NCBI GenBank assembly: GCA_016462645.1
Contig: JAEMSX010000009.1
Span: 1-64,000 of the forward strand
Reading direction: 5' to 3'
DNA: 64,000 nucleotides
From: Thermoleophilaceae bacterium
GTDB lineage: Bacteria > Actinomycetota > Thermoleophilia > Solirubrobacterales > JACPNS01
A program made the position numbers and the translations under genes. Position 1 is the first letter of the stretch. Every line of letters starts with the position of its first letter. The notes under the pieces were generated by a model. That model saw only the letters and a list, made by a program, of their open reading frames with translations, was not told the origin of the DNA and made no database searches. Positions 59,541-64,000 of this stretch are shown piece after piece.

Positions 59541-59843
59541 CCAGGGCTCCGGCGATCTGACCGCGCAGGCCGGCCACAACCCTGGCGCCGACCAGCGGAA
59601 CGAGGGCGACCTCGCGATCGATTCCCGGTTCGAAGCGCACCGCGGTACCGGCCGGGACGTCGAGGCGGTAGCCGCGCGCTGCGGCTCGGTCGAACTGCAG
59701 GGCCTCATTGGCCTCGGCGAAGTGGAAGTGGGATCCGACCTGAACCGGTCGGTCCCCGGTATTGATCACCGGGAGTTCCAGGACCGCGCGCCCGGCGTTC
59801 AGTTCCAGCGGGTCGTCGCCGACAAGGATCTCACCGGGCAGCG

Positions 59844-59847
<4 letters not shown>
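59533..59847 (-). CDS. ureB: Urease subunit beta UreB
   Basis: The 104-residue beta subunit starts at GTG 59847, overlapping the ureA stop (GTGA). The core motif is [22 protein letters not shown], followed by [17 protein letters not shown] and the end [13 protein letters not shown], typical of UreB. Separate UreA and UreB chains are usual in actinobacteria. Confidence 0.95.
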
Positions 59848-60145
<298 letters not shown>

Positions 60146-60146
<1 letters not shown>

Positions 60147-60859
60147 CAGACTGCAAGCAGACCGCGCGCCGCTTCGGCGTCGAGGTCCGCGGTTTGGCCG
60201 CGCTTGGTGACCTCGCCGGCCTCCATGACGATGTAGTTGTCAGCCAGCCGCACGGCGAACTCGACGTACTGCTCGACGAGCAGGATCGACATTCCACGAG
60301 ACTGGTTGATCTCTGTGATCGCTTTCTCGATCTCAAGGATGATCGACGGCTGGATGCCCTCGGTGGGCTCGTCGAGCACCATCAGCTTCGGCCGCGTGAT
60401 CAGCGCGCGAGCGATCGCGAGCTGCTGCTTCTGTCCGCCGGAGAGGAAGCCCGACGGGCGCTCGAGGATCGGGACCAGGCGGGGGAAGAGATCGAGCGCG
60501 TCGTCAATCGCGCTCTTCTCGCGGTGGGAGGTGGCATCGAGCACGACCTCGAGGTTCTCCATCACGGTGAGGTGCGGGAAGCCCTCGCGACCCTGCGGCA
60601 CGTACGCCAGGCCGCGCTTCACACGCGCGCTCGGCGAGAGGCCGGTGATGATCTCGTCCTCGAACTGCACGTCGCCGCCGGTCGCGGGCATGATCCCCAT
60701 GATCGTGTTCATCAGCGAGGTCTTGCCGGCGCCGTTGTGGCCCATCAGGCAGGTCAGCGATTCGGCTCTGACGTCGAGGTCGACGCCGAAGAGCACCTGG
60801 GTCTTGTCGTAGGCGGTCGTGATGTCGCGGACCTTGAGCAGTGAGCTTGCGTCGACCAT
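60146..60859 (-). CDS. urtE: Urea ABC transporter ATP-binding protein UrtE
   Basis: The 237-residue ATPase has Walker [10 protein letters not shown], the ABC signature [17 protein letters not shown], and Walker [16 protein letters not shown]. Its size and sequence belong to the branched-chain-type LivF/UrtE group. Placement directly before ureA with a one-base overlap supports urea as substrate. It couples with UrtD to energise UrtB and UrtC. Confidence 0.88.
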
Positions 60860-61605
60860 CAGGCCACCTCCTCGACTTCCGAGCGGCCGAGGTAGACCTC
60901 CTGGACTTCCTCGTTGGCCTGGACCTCGTCAATCGTGCCTTCGGTGAGGATCTTGCCGTCGTGCATGACGGTCACCCCGGTGGCGAAGCGGCGGACGAAA
61001 TCCATGTCGTGCTCGACGATCATCACTGTGCGCGTTTTCGCGATCTCGGTCACGAGGTCACCGGTCTGCGTGCGCTCCTCCTTGGACATACCTGCCACCG
61101 GCTCGTCGAGCAGCAGCATCCGCGGGTCAAGCGCCAGCAGCATCGCGATCTCGAGCCACTGCTTCTGGCCGTGCGAGAGCTCGCCGGCCTTGCGGTCTCC
61201 CTGGTCGGACAGGCCGACGGTGTCCATCGCGCTCTGCACCTCCGCGGAGACGCCCTTGCGCTGGCGCAGCAGCTTGAACAGGCTCTTGCGGAAGCTCGCG
61301 GCGAGGTCGATGTTCTCGATCACGGTGAGGTCGTCGAAGACCGTCGGGTTCTGGAACGTGCGACCGATGCCGCGCTTGACGATGTCGAACTCGCTGGTGC
61401 TGTCGATGCGGTCGCCGTCGAAGGTGACGGTCCCGGATGTCGGGTTGATCAGACCGGAGATGACGTCGATACAGGTCGTCTTGCCCGCGCCGTTGGGGCC
61501 GATCAGGAAGCGGACCTCGCCTTCCTCGACATCCATCGAGAGGTCGTCGATGGCGTGAAAGCCGTCGAAGTTCATGATGATGTTGCGGATCTCGAGCAGC
61601 GCCAT
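60859..61605 (-). CDS. urtD: Urea ABC transporter ATP-binding protein UrtD
   Basis: The 248-residue ATPase has Walker A GPNGAGKTTCID, the signature LSHGQKQWLEIAMLLALDP (typical for UrtD, where H replaces G), and Walker B MLLLDEPVAGMSKEE. It belongs to the LivG/UrtD group. It overlaps its neighbours by one base on each side (urtC and urtE). Confidence 0.9.
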   Translation of the reverse strand: MALLEIRNIIMNFDGFHAIDDLSMDVEEGEVRFLIGPNGAGKTTCIDVISGLINPTSGTVTFDGDRIDSTSEFDIVKRGIGRTFQNPTVFDDLTVIENIDLAASFRKSLFKLLRQRKGVSAEVQSAMDTVGLSDQGDRKAGELSHGQKQWLEIAMLLALDPRMLLLDEPVAGMSKEERTQTGDLVTEIAKTRTVMIVEHDMDFVRRFATGVTVMHDGKILTEGTIDEVQANEEVQEVYLGRSEVEEVA

Positions 61606-62798
61606 CAGCCGGCCGCCCCTTCGGTTGCGGGCTTGTCAGCGGGCGCCTTGGAGGGGCCGCTCGGCGTGAACTCCTTGAGCTTGCCGATCGTGCTCTTGAT
61701 CAGTCCGGCGAGGCCGGCCGGGAAGTAGGCGACGACGACAATGAACAGCAGGCCGAGGAAGTAGGTCCAGAACGACGGGAACTTCTCGGACAGTCCGGTC
61801 TTCGCCCAGTTGACGACGAGCGCGCCGACGACAGCGCCCCAGAGCGTCGCGCGACCGCCGATCGCGACCCAGATGACCATCTCGATCGAGGGCACGATGC
61901 CCATCAGCGCCGGCGAGATGATCCCGACGATCGGCACGAACAGAGCGCCTGCGAGGCCGGCCATCCCGGCGGCCACCGCATAGGCGATCGTCTTGATCGT
62001 CGCGGGGTTGTAGCCGAGGAAGCGAACGCGCTCCTCCTGGTCGCGCGAGGCGATCAACAGGCGACCGAAGCGGCTGCGCACGAGCTGGCGTCCGATCACG
62101 TAACAAATCCCCAGCGCGATGATCGCGATGTAATAGAGCGAACTCGTGGACGACGCGGTGTCGTTGAGGTCGATGCCGAAGAAGTTCGTGAAGTTGGTCA
62201 GACCGTTGGTGCCGCCGGTGGCACCCTGCTGGCCGATGATCAGGATCACGAACGCCGCTGCCAGCGCCTGGCTGAGGATCGCGAAGTAGGGACCGCGAAC
62301 ACGTCGACGGAAGATCAGGCTGCCGAGCAGGAACGCGAACAACATCGGCATGATGATCACCAGCGGGATCGCGAGCCACGCGTACTTCAGCGGCTCCCAG
62401 ATCAGCGGCAGTTCCTCGACGCCGCTCCAGGTCATGAAGTCGGGCAGATTGCCGGGCCCGGCCTCGGCGAGCTTCATGTACATGCCCATCACGTAGCCGC
62501 CCATGCCGAAGAACACGCCCTGGCCGAGCACGAGCATTCCGCCGTAGCCCCAGGCGAGGTCGATGCCGATCGCGATCATCGCGAAACAGGCGTACTTCGC
62601 CAGCAGGTCAAGGCGGAACTCCGACAGCAGTGACGGCGCGATCAGCAGCAGCACCACGGCCGAGAGGATCAATCCCATCTGTCCGCGGGCGAAGCCCGAG
62701 AACTTGTTCTGAGCCGGGGGCGGAGTCGCGGGATCGACGTGGAGGTCGAGGTTCGCCGCGTCTGTGCCGACGACGTCCCCCTGGATGCTGTCGGTCAT
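61605..62798 (-). CDS. urtC: Urea ABC transporter permease UrtC
   Basis: The 397-residue permease has about ten membrane helices, with the family segment IGIDLAWGYGGMLVLGQGVFFGMGGYVMGMY and a later loop YNPATIKTIAYAVAAGMAGLAGALFVP, both split across helices here. It is longer than LivM and matches UrtC in length. A disordered C-terminal tail rich in proline and alanine ends the protein. It shares ATGA with the urtB stop. Confidence 0.9.
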   Translation of the reverse strand: MTDSIQGDVVGTDAANLDLHVDPATPPPAQNKFSGFARGQMGLILSAVVLLLIAPSLLSEFRLDLLAKYACFAMIAIGIDLAWGYGGMLVLGQGVFFGMGGYVMGMYMKLAEAGPGNLPDFMTWSGVEELPLIWEPLKYAWLAIPLVIIMPMLFAFLLGSLIFRRRVRGPYFAILSQALAAAFVILIIGQQGATGGTNGLTNFTNFFGIDLNDTASSTSSLYYIAIIALGICYVIGRQLVRSRFGRLLIASRDQEERVRFLGYNPATIKTIAYAVAAGMAGLAGALFVPIVGIISPALMGIVPSIEMVIWVAIGGRATLWGAVVGALVVNWAKTGLSEKFPSFWTYFLGLLFIVVVAYFPAGLAGLIKSTIGKLKEFTPSGPSKAPADKPATEGAAG

Positions 62799-63682
62799 GC
62801 CATTGCCCTCGTGCGCTGGACGACGATGCCCTGCGGTCGGAACTGAAGGAAGATGATGATCGCGACGAACACCAGCACCGACGCGAGACTTGATGTGGTC
62901 AGGTACTCGGTGTAGGAGTTGAAGATCCCGATCGCGAACGCCGCGATCACGGCGCCACGGATTGAGCCGAGTCCGCCGACGATCACCACGAGGAAGGCGT
63001 TGACGATGTACGCGGTGCCGAGCGTCGGTCCGATTGAGCCGAGCAGCGAGATGCCGACGCCCGCAACGCCCGCCAGGCCGGAACCGATGAAGAACGTGCG
63101 CCGGTCAACCGGGGGCGAGGAGATTCCGCTGGCCTCAGCGAGCGGGCGGTTCTGAACGACTGCCCGCATTCGCGTGCCGTTGACGGTCTTCGTCATGAAC
63201 AGCCAGATCGCAAGCACCGAGAGCAGCACGAGGCCGATGATGAAGAGGCGCGTGTACGACATCGAGACGCCGCCGATCTTCACCGCGCCATCGAGGAAAC
63301 CGGGTGGAACCACCTGCACGTTTGGCGCCCCGAAGATGTCGCGCGCCAGCTGCTGGAGGATCAGCGCGACGCCCCAGGTGACGAGCAGCGTGTCGAGCGG
63401 ACGCCCGTAGAGTCGCTTGATCAACACGATCTCGAGCAGCAGACCCATCGCGCCGGCGACGACGAACGAGATCGGGAGGCTGAGCCAGAATGCCGCGCCG
63501 GCGGCAATTCCGAAAGTCACCTGCAGCACGTAGCCGGTGTAGGCGCCGGCCATGATGAATTCGCCGTGCGCCATGTTGATGACGTTCATCTGGCCGAATG
63601 TGAATGTCAGTCCGAGGGCGATCATCAGCAGGAGTGAGCCTGTTGAGAGGCCAGCGAACAGCTGCGAAAAGAATGTCGTCAT
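62795..63682 (-). CDS. urtB: Urea ABC transporter permease UrtB
   Basis: The 295-residue permease has about eight membrane helices and segments such as LGLTFTFGQMNVINMAHGEFIMAGAY (residues near 20-45) and VVIVGGLGSIRGAVIAAFAIG. It is a LivH/UrtB-type subunit without the long periplasmic insertion of some UrtB proteins. It is the first minus-strand gene of the unit. The gene for the substrate-binding protein UrtA is not upstream on this strand. Confidence 0.9.
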   Translation of the reverse strand: MTTFFSQLFAGLSTGSLLLMIALGLTFTFGQMNVINMAHGEFIMAGAYTGYVLQVTFGIAAGAAFWLSLPISFVVAGAMGLLLEIVLIKRLYGRPLDTLLVTWGVALILQQLARDIFGAPNVQVVPPGFLDGAVKIGGVSMSYTRLFIIGLVLLSVLAIWLFMTKTVNGTRMRAVVQNRPLAEASGISSPPVDRRTFFIGSGLAGVAGVGISLLGSIGPTLGTAYIVNAFLVVIVGGLGSIRGAVIAAFAIGIFNSYTEYLTTSSLASVLVFVAIIIFLQFRPQGIVVQRTRAMA

Positions 63683-63792
63683 CGCGGTGGGTTCTTCGCT
63701 TTTGGTTGGGGGAGCGGGGTGCCGAGAAGCACATGGGGACGTTCGCGATCGACTCTAGGTTTGGATGTCGGTGCCTCGTTTGTACCGGCGTC

Positions 63793-63838
63793 CGAAAACG
63801 TCTCGTGATTTTTGGCAACTTGTCCTCCCACGTTTTCG
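63793..63838. promoter_or_regulatory. Inverted repeat in the divergent urea-operon control region
   Basis: Arms CGAAAACGT (63793-63801) and ACGTTTTCG (63830-63838) match exactly and are 28 bases apart. They sit in the 288-base region between urtB and the plus-strand gene that starts at 63971. They are candidate operator halves for nitrogen control, but do not match a GlnR consensus I can verify. I see nothing else in this region that I can name. Confidence 0.35.
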
Positions 63839-63970
63839 TCGCCCCGACTTACGTTCTGTGGGCTTCTAGTGACGCGCGGATGAGCTCCCCCGATTCCGCG
63901 TGCTCGGCTCCCCAGATGTCCGTCGGTACCCGGATGTCCTTTTACCCCACGCAGATCCGAAAGGACAGAA

Positions 63971-64000
63971 ATGAATAGTTCCCTGATCAAGAGGCTGGCG
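63971..64000 (+). CDS. Start of a divergent gene, possibly the urea-binding protein UrtA (partial)
   Basis: Ten codons are in the window (MNSSLIKRLA), with an AAGGA site five bases before the ATG. The basic start looks like the beginning of a signal peptide. UrtA normally accompanies urtBCDE and is missing on the minus strand, so this could be it, placed divergently. That cannot be confirmed from ten residues. Confidence 0.45.
   Translation, partial: MNSSLIKRLA

Noticed and set aside
63781..63801. GlnR-type nitrogen-control site upstream of the urea unit
   Set aside because: The sequence TGTACC..GAAAACG only loosely resembles a GlnR box, and I cannot verify spacing against a consensus. I kept only the exact inverted repeat.

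Overview
The window is G+C-rich bacterial DNA with short intergenic gaps (none over 300 bases without a gene) and many stop/start overlaps. The gene content points to an actinobacterium, probably of the Solirubrobacterales/Thermoleophilia type: acyl-CoA dehydrogenases in adjacent pairs, an AidB-like protein in a fatty-acid-type operon, cholesterol-oxidase-like GMC oxidoreductase, a caa3-type CtaG factor, many secreted repeat and propeller proteins, and weak or absent Shine-Dalgarno sequences. The placement is an inference from protein style, since no rRNA or marker gene is present. I saw no CRISPR array, insertion sequence, prophage or integrase.

Layout. 1-404: start of glpX, leaving the window. 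0.5-1.5 kb: a small unknown protein and a histidine phosphatase. 1.5-2.4 kb: a secreted Ig-like protein. 2.5-5.8 kb: an alpha/beta hydrolase and two tandem acyl-CoA dehydrogenases. 5.8-14.4 kb: three minus-strand SGNH hydrolases, one carrying 19 Ig-like modules (about 2,100 residues). 14.5-15.7 kb: thiolase. 15.7-21.6 kb: two GT-C-type membrane glycosyltransferases flanking two extracytoplasmic beta-propeller proteins. 21.6-26.4 kb: an aidB-crotonase-tetR-MBL-CMD run behind a perfect 20-bp palindrome. 26.5-28.8 kb: a PAS protein coupled to a ZIP transporter. 28.8-32.6 kb: a gloA/acyl-CoA ligase/GMC oxidoreductase operon with a TGGCCAG-decorated promoter. 32.7-34.4 kb: a polyprenyl glycosylphosphotransferase. 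34.5 kb: tRNA-Pro(TGG). 34.8-46.8 kb: ctaG, purEK, a cupredoxin, SRAP protein, aldo-keto reductase, twin lipoproteins, MFS pump, YihY, and an isolated cobQ. 46.9-55.2 kb: K+ channel, AI-2E family transporter, SDR, VOC, CMD, cyclophilin, MBL, 3D-domain and deacetylase cell-wall enzymes, DUF202, msrB, NlpC/P60. 55.3-63.7 kb: a compact minus-strand urea unit, urtB-urtC-urtD-urtE-ureA-ureB-ureC-ureF-ureD-NiCoT, without ureG or ureE. A divergent gene, possibly urtA, begins at 63971.

How genes work together. The urea unit imports urea through an ABC transporter, hydrolyses it with urease, and supplies nickel through the NiCoT permease. The dehydrogenases, crotonase, thiolase, CoA ligase and GMC oxidase suggest catabolism of lipids or hydrophobic compounds. 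Secreted SGNH enzymes and propellers form an envelope or secretome layer.

The main genome-scale signal I noticed is regulatory. At twelve starts a TANNNT hexamer ends 6-8 bases before the start codon, which predicts widespread leaderless transcription and helped me choose starts.
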